23,587 nt of DNA from a virus: positions 1-23,587 of IMG/VR virus record IMGVR_UViG_3300020334_000013. One strand, 5' to 3'. A program made the translations under genes and the position numbers. The notes below the pieces were generated by a model that was not told the origin of the DNA, did not search any database, and worked only from the letters and a program-made list of their open reading frames with translations. Shown here piece by piece: positions 9,842-18,034 of this stretch (positions are counted from its first letter, which is position 1; each line of letters begins with the position of its first letter).

Positions 9842-11533
9842 ATGACAGTAAGATACGACTCAATAAAAACCATGCGATCTGCCAAGATTGGCACTATCAT
9901 GCCATGGGGAGGAGATGGGGGTACTGGATTCTTGGAATCTAATATCCCCAAGGGATGGATTACTTGTAGTGGTCAAACATTGTCTGCTTCAGATTATCCT
10001 CTGTTAGCAGCTGCATTAGGTGATTCTTACGGAGGTAAGATGACTGACGCAGCAGGAAATCATGAGGAATTTCCATATTATGGTACAGATGCGACATTTG
10101 GTTTACCAAATATATCTGCTAAAGTTTTAATAGATCTTGAAAGATCTTATCTAACTCAGGACAAATATAAAGCAAATCAAACTGATCCTTTAGACGCAGT
10201 ATATAATACACAGGGAGATAAACTAGGAGATCTTATTGATGGTTACGGTCAAAACGTCCTAGTAAATACAACATATCAGGCAACATGTGATATTGATTTC
10301 ACTTTAAACTTATCTGGTAATTTATATTTTAAATTTGATAATATTACCATGGGTGCTCCTGATTTTCTAGAGACAGTTTATACTCTCAATAGAAAATTGG
10401 GAATGAACCACACTCCATCACACAGTCATAGTGACAGTATAATGTCAGTTAACCCAAACCCTACTGGTCCAATGGTTTTCCGAACGGACAGAGGTATTGA
10501 TATGACTGGAACTATTACAGATAGTACTTCTTGTAGATATACGAAAGGTCCAATTGAATGTCAAAACAAGGAAGCTGAACCTACTCAATGGTTTAATGGT
10601 GCTACTGACATAACATATTATGGTGATAATACCAGAGAAAATACACTACCTAGAATGGATAGATTCTATGAGTTTGTTCAAGATAGTAGTGGAAAAGATT
10701 ATTGGGGATTTATTCCTGCAGGAAAAGATAATTGGCCTACAACTGATAGAGAACAATTGGGAGGAGGAACTGGACCTACCAATTTGACATGGGAGTCAGT
10801 TATGTTTGAAAGAGGAAACACGGCGTCATATACCACAGAACACGAAATTTCTCACAAAACTCCTTGTCATACTGGAATGTTTCCAAAACCAATGAGGTAT
10901 CAAGGAAAAACAAACTTCCTTGGTTATGACACAGGAGCGCCTATTAGAAGTGATGGATTAGAAGATGATCCAGAAACCTCTCCAGTGTTCACTGTGTCTG
11001 GAGTTACAATTGCAGCACAAAGTAATAAAATCACGTTACCATCTAATACTAATATTAGTAGATTATACACAGCAGGTACAGAAACGTGGTATCAATATGA
11101 TAAAATCACTCCATTGATGGTTGTTGTACCAGTCAATGCAGACAATAAGTATCATTACTTTGAAGAAGGTACATATGTACAATCAGTTGAGAATAAAGGA
11201 ACAGAAGCTGCACCAATTTATGAACTTACACTGAATGTTCAGGTAAAAAATAGTGGAACAATTGACTTGGCATTTAAAAACAATACGTGGCCAACTACAA
11301 TGAACGTTATTGATACATCAAAAGATCCTAAAGAGCAAGTTTTTAGAGCTCATAATCACGGAAGTTTTGAAATTTCTCAGGGTATTGGATCTATTGCAAG
11401 TCCTCCTTCACATACTGCAAATGATGCAGATGGATCTGCTTTAACGGCAGATAGTCTAGAAGATGCACTAAATATTACGGTTGATACTACACAACCTAAC
11501 GTAACAATGACGTTCATAATCAAAGCATACTGA
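9842..11533 (+). CDS. Tail collar-domain fibre protein with two HxH sites (first of three)
   Basis: Probable trimeric tail fibre or short-fibre/adhesin subunit of the virion (563 residues). Near the N-terminus (about residues 16-65) is a phage tail collar domain: IGTIMPW, then PKGWITCSGQTLSASDYPLL and LGDSYGG, followed by FGLPN. Two HxH motifs, H194-S-H196 in a TPSHSH context and H504-N-H506 in AHNHG, match the pattern by which T4 gp12 and the gp37 tip bind iron inside a trimer. A middle segment with CHTGMFPKPMRYQG and FLGYDTGAPI resembles motifs I recall from other cyanophage fibres. It ends in FIIKAY, like its two neighbours. No strong ribosome site precedes the ATG. The stop overlaps the next start (TGATG), implying coupled translation. 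Which fibre it forms cannot be decided from sequence alone. Confidence 0.85.
   Translation: MTVRYDSIKTMRSAKIGTIMPWGGDGGTGFLESNIPKGWITCSGQTLSASDYPLLAAALGDSYGGKMTDAAGNHEEFPYYGTDATFGLPNISAKVLIDLERSYLTQDKYKANQTDPLDAVYNTQGDKLGDLIDGYGQNVLVNTTYQATCDIDFTLNLSGNLYFKFDNITMGAPDFLETVYTLNRKLGMNHTPSHSHSDSIMSVNPNPTGPMVFRTDRGIDMTGTITDSTSCRYTKGPIECQNKEAEPTQWFNGATDITYYGDNTRENTLPRMDRFYEFVQDSSGKDYWGFIPAGKDNWPTTDREQLGGGTGPTNLTWESVMFERGNTASYTTEHEISHKTPCHTGMFPKPMRYQGKTNFLGYDTGAPIRSDGLEDDPETSPVFTVSGVTIAAQSNKITLPSNTNISRLYTAGTETWYQYDKITPLMVVVPVNADNKYHYFEEGTYVQSVENKGTEAAPIYELTLNVQVKNSGTIDLAFKNNTWPTTMNVIDTSKDPKEQVFRAHNHGSFEISQGIGSIASPPSHTANDADGSALTADSLEDALNITVDTTQPNVTMTFIIKAY
11468..11474 (+). promoter_or_regulatory. Possible T4-type late promoter element inside a fibre gene
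   Basis: CTAAATA lies 59 bases before the next fibre start. It resembles the T4 late -10 consensus TATAAATA and its cyanophage variants. A short AT-rich motif inside a coding region can occur by chance, so support is weak. Confidence 0.2.
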
Positions 11534-12912
11534 TGCCAGCATTTTACGCCAAAGAAAGATCTAAGTATGGTAATCTATCAGGTCAGGTTATTATTTGGCC
11601 GATGGAATATAATGGTGATCCAAGCACTGCCGTAAATAGAGCAAAATTACCTGCAGGATATCTTAAATGTGATGGTGCAAAATACTTCGCTGCTGATTAT
11701 CCTGCCTTAGCAGCGATCTTAGGAACTGGTAGTAATTGCAAGTATCTTAGGAGAAATCCTGATGGTACAGAATTTGATATTCTATCTGATGAGCAATTCA
11801 TGGTTCCTGATTTGGGATCAAAATATCCAGAACCAACATCTGGTGCTAACGCTGGATCATATAATAATATCAGATTACCTAATGCTTTAGGTAATTTGGT
11901 AAGTAGATCTGGTATTGGTATTGAAGCAACGTCTGCAATTGGTGATAGCGTAACTATTACCTATTCTGGTCAAATTACAGTTCCTAGTCAAGAAATTCCT
12001 TTGAGAGGTAGACCATCATGGGAATATGCTGGTGACACCCATTACACTGATATTGAAGGTGTTGAAGAAAATATGGTACATGGTCACTTGCATTTGCATA
12101 GTGCAGTAAGAGCAAGAAATTTACAGACCAATGAAACATCATCTAATGAACCAAATCCTAATGGTGGTCGTACAGGTCGTAAGAATGCGTCAACAATACC
12201 AATTCAAGATTGGTTAGATGCTACTAGATATGATAATGATAGCTCTCAACCACCAGGAAGTGCTCAAGCACCTTGTAAAGCAATTGATAAGTGGAGATCA
12301 TCTGCAAGTACAACTCAGAACTTAGTTGTTGGTACACAAGAGACTTTATATTATGGTTATTGTATCTTTGGATATGGGCAGCAATCATACACTTATGGTT
12401 GCTTGAGTAATGAAGAATATACTCTTGATGGTGGAGAATTAGAAGGATCTCCAAATGGATCTGATGTTGCTAGATATGGAAACGCAGTAGAAGTCCTTGG
12501 TATTTGTGTATCTAGTCCATCATGGCCAGAAGTAAATTGGGACAATGATGTTCCAATTACATATGAACAGGGTTATCCTGGAGTTCCTACGGATTTTAAT
12601 AATGTGAGTTTACATGATGTAGTTCCTATGCAATCAAACCAAGAACATAGAGAAAATAGAGCAATCACTGATGTTGTAAACGAAACAACTGATACCGCTG
12701 ATTTAGCAATTGCTGCAGGTACAGACCCAACTAGACACAATCACCGTATTGATTTAGAGAGAGGTGATCATAACTATAAAGTAAAGACGAATGCAATCAA
12801 TGTTCCACCTGAAAATTTAACTACCAGAATGGACATTGGAGCAGACTCTTCAGTTTCTATTGATTCTGCTACTGCACCATTTATTGTTATGGAATACTTA
12901 ATTAAGATTTAA
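11533..12912 (+). CDS. Tail collar-domain fibre protein with two HxH sites (second of three)
   Basis: Second collar-type fibre/adhesin candidate (459 residues). The collar domain spans about residues 18-95: GQVIIWPMEY, PAGYLKCDGAKYFAADYPAL and AAILGTG, followed by FMVPDLGSKYPE. A His-rich metal-site candidate, H183-G-H185-L-H187-L-H189, and a second pair, H402-N-H404 in TRHNHRID, fit the HxH iron sites of T4-type receptor-binding tips. The middle is Asn/Ser/Gly-rich with several cysteines and no recognised domain. The C-terminus is MEYLIKI, parallel to the endings of both neighbours. The start shares a base with the upstream stop. Paralogy to the flanking genes is evident in layout but weak in sequence, as expected for fast-evolving host-recognition proteins. 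Confidence 0.82.
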   Translation: MPAFYAKERSKYGNLSGQVIIWPMEYNGDPSTAVNRAKLPAGYLKCDGAKYFAADYPALAAILGTGSNCKYLRRNPDGTEFDILSDEQFMVPDLGSKYPEPTSGANAGSYNNIRLPNALGNLVSRSGIGIEATSAIGDSVTITYSGQITVPSQEIPLRGRPSWEYAGDTHYTDIEGVEENMVHGHLHLHSAVRARNLQTNETSSNEPNPNGGRTGRKNASTIPIQDWLDATRYDNDSSQPPGSAQAPCKAIDKWRSSASTTQNLVVGTQETLYYGYCIFGYGQQSYTYGCLSNEEYTLDGGELEGSPNGSDVARYGNAVEVLGICVSSPSWPEVNWDNDVPITYEQGYPGVPTDFNNVSLHDVVPMQSNQEHRENRAITDVVNETTDTADLAIAAGTDPTRHNHRIDLERGDHNYKVKTNAINVPPENLTTRMDIGADSSVSIDSATAPFIVMEYLIKI

Positions 12913-12917
12913 TAGTA

Positions 12918-15900
12918 ATGGCACAAAGTTATAGAAATGCTAGACAGGGATTCCTGACCGACATGTTGGTGGATACTACACCAATCGGATCTATTGTACC
13001 TAATTTAAAGAGCACTGACAATAGTTTTGATCACAGTTACGTTAAATCTGGTGACATAAACTATGGTAATTTGAGTGAGAAGACTGGTAATGCATACGTC
13101 AATGGTGATGATCCAGCATATACTCATGAAGGATATTTGTATTGCGATGGATCTACATACGAGATTTCTGATTATCCAATGTTATTTTCTGTCATTGGAA
13201 ATAAGTATGGTGGTAGAGCAAGTCAAGGCATTGATATTACAAATCCTGGAAGTGGATATACATCTAATCCTGTAGTTACAGTTGATGCTCCCAGTGGCGC
13301 AAATTCTACTCAAGCAACTGCATATGCTGAAATTGATAACACTGGTAAGTTAGTTAAGATTGATACTATCATAGCTGGTAGCGGATATGATCCCAATAAT
13401 CCTCCCTCGGTTACTATCACAGGTGGTGGTGGATCTGGTGCTACAGCGGTAGTTAGAATTGATCCTGATACTGGTGGTCTTTCTGGAATAACTACAGCAA
13501 ATGTTCTTGATTGGTGGGGTATTACTAACCTCGGAACATTTGCAGTACCTGATACTAAAACCAGAAAAATTGTAGGAAACAATGCAGTATTTGGTAACAA
13601 CTCTCCTAACGTAGGTAATTCTTCCCTTGGTGTTGGCATTACAGGTGGTCAATGGTATTTTGCTAAAGAATCCCAGGATGAGTATTTTTCATTGGGTAGA
13701 ATTACTACTGCTGGATATGATCAAGTAGTTGAGACTACTGGTTGTACTATCATTGGTAGTCAAGATGTGACTGTCTCAATGAGAGAGACAAAACTCACAG
13801 GAGTCTTCCAGCATAGTCATGCAGTATTTCATACTATACCTGGAGATAACCAGTATATTGCTGAGGCAAGTGGAGACAGATATTTGGCTGACTTCAAGGA
13901 AGGATCTGGAAGAGTTCAAAGATGGTATCCAACCTCAGGTCAGGTATTTACGCATAAACATGCGTTGTTAAGAAGACCAAATGATGATAATACAGTTGCA
14001 ACATATGATGTATGGGATGCATTTGGTGGCGCTAGTGGCAATGGATCTATAAAAAATCCATTAGATGCTCCAGCAGATCAAAAATACATGGCATCAGGTG
14101 CTGCAGGAGCAGGTAGTTGGGACTTTCAAACATTTATTCCTAACCCAACATTCTATAGAACTCAAGGTAACTCTGTAATTGGCAACAGAGATATTACTAC
14201 AGGTGGAACACCTATTATTGACTATACAAATGAATGGGAATTCACCAACCCTGGTAACTATACGGTAGATTTCAGTACAGTTACTGGTAGTCCCGAATCA
14301 TTCCAATTCATTGCCATTGGAGGTGGCGGATCTGGTGCTAATGGTGATACAGGTGGAAACTCTGGTGGAGACACTTCTATTAAAGTTGGTGATGGATCAA
14401 TTATTCACCTAGTTGGAAAAGGTGGAGGCGGCGGCGGAGCAGCAAGTGGTCAATCAGGTGGAAATGGTGGTAGTAAAGGTGGTACACAGAAACTTGGTTC
14501 AAAGAGTGCTGGTAAGTTTGACGGATTGGATGGTACTGATGGTGGTAATGGAGCAGCATCAAATGGTTATCCAAAGGTAGATTATCCAAGTAATCCTGGC
14601 ACTGGAGGAATTGGTGGTTTACTCGGACGTGCTGCTGTTGATATGGGACCAGTTTATGGTGCAGGAACCAACGGAGTTAATAGAGAAGTTACAGGACAAA
14701 GTGGTACAGTTGATACTGAATTAACTAGTGACGGAACATTTAATTTACAAGGTATTAATAATCCTACCTTTGTTGCATTCTGGGTTCATGGAGGAAAAGG
14801 TGGTGGTGTATCCAAAGGTAGTGTAACTGGACATCCTGGAACAAGAGTATATGGAGAATTAAAAGCTAGCGCACGTGCCACATTTACTCAAAATTCTTGG
14901 TCTGTAAAAATAGGATATGCAGGCGGCACTGGTGGCAATAGTCCTGGTGGTGGCGGTTCTGGCGCTGGATCTGGTAGTGGTAAAAGAGGTGGACAAGGAC
15001 ATATTCCCCCACCACCATCATCAGGCGGTCCTGGCGCTTCTGGTGGCGGCGGCGGTGGATGCACTGCTCTGTATAGAGGATCTCAGCTTGTTATTGGTGC
15101 TGGTGGCGGCGGTGGTGCTGGTGCTGATGGATATGATGGTGGTCCTGGACAAAATGGTATTGGACCTGTTGGACTACAGCAGGTTACATCAGCTATCGGA
15201 ACTGGTTCTGGTGGTGTTGGTGGTAATTATGGATGTATCGGTGGTGGCGGCGGAGGCGGCGGCGGTGGTGCCGCTGTCAATGGTTTCACAACTCCTGGTG
15301 GTACAGGTGGTGGCGCTCCTGGTGGTCCTGGTGGCGCTCCTGGAGGAGGCGGCGGTCACCAAGGTGGTGGCGGTGGAATGACTGGAACTAGTTCTATTAG
15401 AACTGATTACTTCCAAAGTGCTTCTCAGTCTAGTTCTGGAAGAACTAACGGTAAAGTTAGAATGAAAGTTGATTATAATAATGATTACTGGACTTCTGGC
15501 GGCGGCGGTGGAGGCGGCGCTGGATCTTGGAATGGTACTACATCATGGAGTTCATTAGGCAATCCTACTTCAGCTCAAATTACTGTTGGTGATGGAGGAT
15601 CTTCGCCAGGTGGTGGTGTTGCTAAGGGTGGCGTTGGTTATGCTAAACTTGGATTGGGAATTATCACTGGATATATTGGTGGAACAACTACCACTAGTGT
15701 TGGTGACATATATGAGGAAGGAACTGCTGATAATGTTGATTGGGACGTTGATATCGTATCTTTTGGTGACGGAACTGGCAATCAAGGAAACTTTAAAAAA
15801 CCATCGGGAACACCTACTATTGTGATAACTGGTGGTGGTGGATCTGGTGCTACTGCAACGGTTAGCACATCTGGAGCTGGCACTGTAAATAATGTTACAT

Positions 15901-16754
15901 TAGGATCTGGTGGTAGCAATTATACTGAACAACCATATGCTTATGTTGTAAATGGATCTGCTGGGGGAACAGTTGTAAATGCAACGGTAGACTCAAATGC
16001 AGGGACTGTAACTGACATTACATTAGTTCCAAACTCTTCTCAACCATATGAGAATATGCTTTTGTTTGGTGGAGTTAATGCGAAAACTAGTAAAACAAGA
16101 TATGTTATTGTAAAACCAACGGATTGTAGTAAAGTCAATTACATCGGTATTAAAGCAGCTAGAGGTAATGGTGTAAATGGTGGTGATAGACCAGAAGAGA
16201 CACTAAAAGTATATTATCAATTACCTTCTTCAAGTACTTGGGTGTTGATTGATACTATCATCAATCCCAATGCTAATAGAAATGATCCTATTATTGGAAA
16301 TGTACCTCCAGTTAGTGAAGCATGGGATGGAACATCTGGTAACACAAAGTGGTACACATATAATGTGGCACTACCACAAGCAGCAAAAGAAAATAATGTA
16401 AAAATCAAATTTGAACAACCACGAGCAAATGCAAATAGTGCTAATGATAATGCTGATAATACAGACCACTATGGTATTGCTGAAGTAATTTACTGGAAAG
16501 AGAAAGTAACAGAACTAGTATTCACTCCAACAGCAGGAGCAATCTCTAAACCAGCAGTTGATTCTCTTACATATACTGTTCAAGGTGAAACAGGACCAGG
16601 AATTACATATAGCTCTGGTTTAAATGCTAGTGATGCTAGGTTGACAATGAAGTCAACTACGAAAGTAGAACCAATTGCTTCTCTAGACCCAGACTTTGAT
16701 ATTCCTCTACTTACACCATATAGACTTTGTAAGTATCTTATCAAAGCTTTCTAA
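12918..16754 (+). CDS. Glycine-rich tail collar-domain adhesin with reelin-like beta-sandwich
   Basis: Probable receptor-binding adhesin (1278 residues). Order: IGSIVPNL and HEGYLYCDGSTYEISDYPML...GNKYGG start a tail collar domain (about 21-100); an insert of ~105 residues (101-206) carries GSGYTxNPxVT / GGGGSGATA beta-repeats; the collar resumes with TFAVPDTKTRKIVG. HxH sites are H299-S-H301 (plus H305) and H346-K-H348. Residues about 468-908 are glycine-rich with many runs of 4-10 Gly, recalling the polyglycine-helix motifs of T-even gp38-type adhesins. Another GGGGSGATA repeat sits at about 962-1048. Residues about 1061-1192 look like a reelin-type beta-sandwich (GIKAARGNGVNGG, VYYQLPSSSTWVLIDT, LPQAAKENNVKIKFEQP, YGIAEVIYW). 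The protein ends CKYLIKAF. The gene lies 5 bases after the previous fibre. Structural role is strong; adhesin role is inferred. Confidence 0.85.
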   Translation: MAQSYRNARQGFLTDMLVDTTPIGSIVPNLKSTDNSFDHSYVKSGDINYGNLSEKTGNAYVNGDDPAYTHEGYLYCDGSTYEISDYPMLFSVIGNKYGGRASQGIDITNPGSGYTSNPVVTVDAPSGANSTQATAYAEIDNTGKLVKIDTIIAGSGYDPNNPPSVTITGGGGSGATAVVRIDPDTGGLSGITTANVLDWWGITNLGTFAVPDTKTRKIVGNNAVFGNNSPNVGNSSLGVGITGGQWYFAKESQDEYFSLGRITTAGYDQVVETTGCTIIGSQDVTVSMRETKLTGVFQHSHAVFHTIPGDNQYIAEASGDRYLADFKEGSGRVQRWYPTSGQVFTHKHALLRRPNDDNTVATYDVWDAFGGASGNGSIKNPLDAPADQKYMASGAAGAGSWDFQTFIPNPTFYRTQGNSVIGNRDITTGGTPIIDYTNEWEFTNPGNYTVDFSTVTGSPESFQFIAIGGGGSGANGDTGGNSGGDTSIKVGDGSIIHLVGKGGGGGGAASGQSGGNGGSKGGTQKLGSKSAGKFDGLDGTDGGNGAASNGYPKVDYPSNPGTGGIGGLLGRAAVDMGPVYGAGTNGVNREVTGQSGTVDTELTSDGTFNLQGINNPTFVAFWVHGGKGGGVSKGSVTGHPGTRVYGELKASARATFTQNSWSVKIGYAGGTGGNSPGGGGSGAGSGSGKRGGQGHIPPPPSSGGPGASGGGGGGCTALYRGSQLVIGAGGGGGAGADGYDGGPGQNGIGPVGLQQVTSAIGTGSGGVGGNYGCIGGGGGGGGGGAAVNGFTTPGGTGGGAPGGPGGAPGGGGGHQGGGGGMTGTSSIRTDYFQSASQSSSGRTNGKVRMKVDYNNDYWTSGGGGGGGAGSWNGTTSWSSLGNPTSAQITVGDGGSSPGGGVAKGGVGYAKLGLGIITGYIGGTTTTSVGDIYEEGTADNVDWDVDIVSFGDGTGNQGNFKKPSGTPTIVITGGGGSGATATVSTSGAGTVNNVTLGSGGSNYTEQPYAYVVNGSAGGTVVNATVDSNAGTVTDITLVPNSSQPYENMLLFGGVNAKTSKTRYVIVKPTDCSKVNYIGIKAARGNGVNGGDRPEETLKVYYQLPSSSTWVLIDTIINPNANRNDPIIGNVPPVSEAWDGTSGNTKWYTYNVALPQAAKENNVKIKFEQPRANANSANDNADNTDHYGIAEVIYWKEKVTELVFTPTAGAISKPAVDSLTYTVQGETGPGITYSSGLNASDARLTMKSTTKVEPIASLDPDFDIPLLTPYRLCKYLIKAF
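13217..13533 (+). repeat. GSGYT/GGGGSGATA beta-repeat insert within the collar domain
   Basis: The encoded segment alternates I-x-x-x-GSGYTxNPxVT and GGGGSGATAxV units, with at least two full units. It separates the collar's YGG from its F-x-V-P-D half, which are normally only a short stretch apart in this family. This is an in-frame domain insertion, inferred from motif order. Confidence 0.7.
14320..15640 (+). repeat. Glycine-rich block of the adhesin gene
   Basis: About 440 codons dominated by GGN, with Gly runs near 14421, 15043, 15105, 15239, 15347 and 15500 separated by short variable segments. Runs use GGC far more than isolated glycines do. It is comparable in style to the Gly-rich motifs of T-even gp38 adhesins; a polyglycine II packing is an inference. 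Confidence 0.8.
15803..16060 (+). repeat. Second GGGGSGATA-type beta-repeat module
   Basis: Encodes TIVITGGGGSGATATV, VNNVTLGSGGSNYTEQP and a further degenerate unit (VTDITLVPNSSQPYENM). It is the same repeat family as the insert at 13217-13533, about 2.3 kb away in the same gene, linking the Gly-rich block to the reelin-like domain. Confidence 0.65.
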
Positions 16755-16757
16755 ATA
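16751..16757 (+). promoter_or_regulatory. Putative T4-type late promoter (CTAAATA)
   Basis: CTAAATA overlaps the stop codon of the adhesin gene and precedes the next start by 24 bases, in the only non-coding gap of the structural region. It matches the core of the T4 late -10 box TATAAATA, recognised by the gp55-type sigma factor. Placement in the gap raises confidence. A GGAG at 16762-16765 is about 16 bases from the ATG, rather far for a typical ribosome site. Confidence 0.45.
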
Positions 16758-16781
16758 TATCGGAGACCATATTGAAATAAC

Positions 16782-17687
16782 ATGTCAACGCAAAATACAG
16801 CTGACATACCAGTGTTACAGGTGCAACTTGACACGGTAAATCAGGAAATTACATATAATGGTACGTCAAAGGTAATTCCTGAGTCTTATTGGAAAGATAC
16901 CCTACTTCCTTTTCTTTATCCTCTATGGGATAGTGATAAAGATAAGTTAATCCTGTTCAATTGGTTTACCAATGACACATACTATGCTAAACGTAGAAGA
17001 CATAAAAAGAATTTTTCTACAGGTGAATATGAGTGGGTTGATTATGAGATGGAGCAACTTGCTGGTGATGAAGGCAAGGCAGTAAAAGATAAATTAGTTG
17101 AAGCATATTATCTTATTGATTCTTTGGAAGAGCAAGAGTTCAACCAAGAACTTGCTAGAATGTATGCTAAAACTTCGTCAGTATCACCTCTCACTATCAG
17201 ACTATCACGTAACTTCCTGTTAGATGAGACAGATTGGGCAATGACATCTGATTCTCCACTTACTGATGATGAGAAAGCAAAATACATTACATATCGTCAA
17301 AAACTGAGAGATATTACAGATCAAGTAGAATTCTCTACCGATGCTGAGAGTGTTAAGTTCCCTATTTCACCTGAATTTTATAATAAAATCTACTCACAGG
17401 ATAATCCTGATGTAGAATATCTTGCAACAGATGATCAAATGATGTCACTTGCAAGACATCAACTTAAGTTATTCAGAGATAAAATTGCAAATTATCTTGT
17501 AATCAAGTCAATCACTGAAACCAACTACTTCAATGCTCTGCTCACTGAGTATGAAACTGTTAAGAATGCAAGAGAATCAAATCAGGTTGAAGATGCATTT
17601 ACACCAGAGCAAATTGCTGAGAGAAAACTATTCCTAGAAGAACTGCTTAAGAAAGTACAGGATGAATTAGATGAGGAAGCATCATGA
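16782..17687 (+). CDS. Putative tail assembly chaperone-like protein
   Basis: Soluble, charged, mostly helical protein of 301 residues without signal peptide or membrane segment. Residues about 137-178 hold RNFLLDETDWAMTSDSPLTD and then YRQKLRDIT, which closely follow the signature of the phage tail assembly chaperone family found beside tail fibres (R-x-x-LL-x-x-TDW ... D-x-P ... YRQxLRDI). Family members with this motif are often shorter, so the ~135 residues before it are an extra domain of unknown role. Position directly after three fibre genes suggests it helps fold or assemble one of them. The C-terminus is an acidic, coiled-coil-like helix (ERKLFLEELLKKVQDELDEE). The next gene starts within its stop (ATGA). 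The chaperone role is inferred from motif and context. Confidence 0.6.
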   Translation: MSTQNTADIPVLQVQLDTVNQEITYNGTSKVIPESYWKDTLLPFLYPLWDSDKDKLILFNWFTNDTYYAKRRRHKKNFSTGEYEWVDYEMEQLAGDEGKAVKDKLVEAYYLIDSLEEQEFNQELARMYAKTSSVSPLTIRLSRNFLLDETDWAMTSDSPLTDDEKAKYITYRQKLRDITDQVEFSTDAESVKFPISPEFYNKIYSQDNPDVEYLATDDQMMSLARHQLKLFRDKIANYLVIKSITETNYFNALLTEYETVKNARESNQVEDAFTPEQIAERKLFLEELLKKVQDELDEEAS

Positions 17688-18034
17688 TTATTCAAGGTAA
17701 TGAACTACAAGTATATGATCTTATAGCATCTTATGCACAGAGATATCAATGTAACCTAGTATACTTTGATCTAACAAATTATAATCAATTAGATGAATCA
17801 ACCAAGAATACTGTAAATGCTTGGTATGAAGATTTTATTGATGAATATGTTCTTGACATTATGAAACAGGGTATCTTCAATACAATTAAGTTTCCTGATG
17901 AAACTGTAGCATGTCTTAACGCTGGATCATGGTTCCCGAGAGCAAGTCAGTGTCCAGATGCTAACCATTATATCAGATGCTATGTGGTTGACGCATATGG
18001 TGATATAATCTGGGAGAACAAAGAGACTGCATGA
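17684..18034 (+). CDS. Unknown protein, 116 residues
   Basis: Not recognised. Acidic, likely cytoplasmic protein with aromatic-rich helices (YDLIASYAQRY, AWYEDFIDEYVLDIM) and a C-terminal half carrying three cysteines and CLNAGSWFPRASQCP, then a strand-like YIRCYVVDAYGDIIWE. The ATG lies 6 bases after a GAGGAA ribosome site inside the upstream gene, and both ends overlap neighbours by ATGA, so translation is coupled with the chaperone-like gene. This suggests a shared late-expressed unit. No domain can be named. Confidence 0.65.
   Translation: MIIQGNELQVYDLIASYAQRYQCNLVYFDLTNYNQLDESTKNTVNAWYEDFIDEYVLDIMKQGIFNTIKFPDETVACLNAGSWFPRASQCPDANHYIRCYVVDAYGDIIWENKETA

Noticed and set aside
13310-13652. 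Two overlapping minus-strand ORFs of about 100 codons opposite the collar insert
   Set aside because: They mirror the repetitive Gly/Thr/Ser coding sequence of the adhesin and have no ribosome site or plausible protein signature.
14917-15381. A 154-codon + strand ORF that looks like a Leu/Val/Ala-rich membrane protein
   Set aside because: It is the shifted frame of the glycine-rich block: GGT/GGC runs read one base off give GTG/GCG/GTT codons. No start context, and fully inside the adhesin gene.
9842-16754. A diversity-generating retroelement acting on the fibre genes
   Set aside because: No reverse transcriptase gene, no template/variable repeat pair and no C-type-lectin ending were seen; variation here looks modular rather than adenine-targeted.
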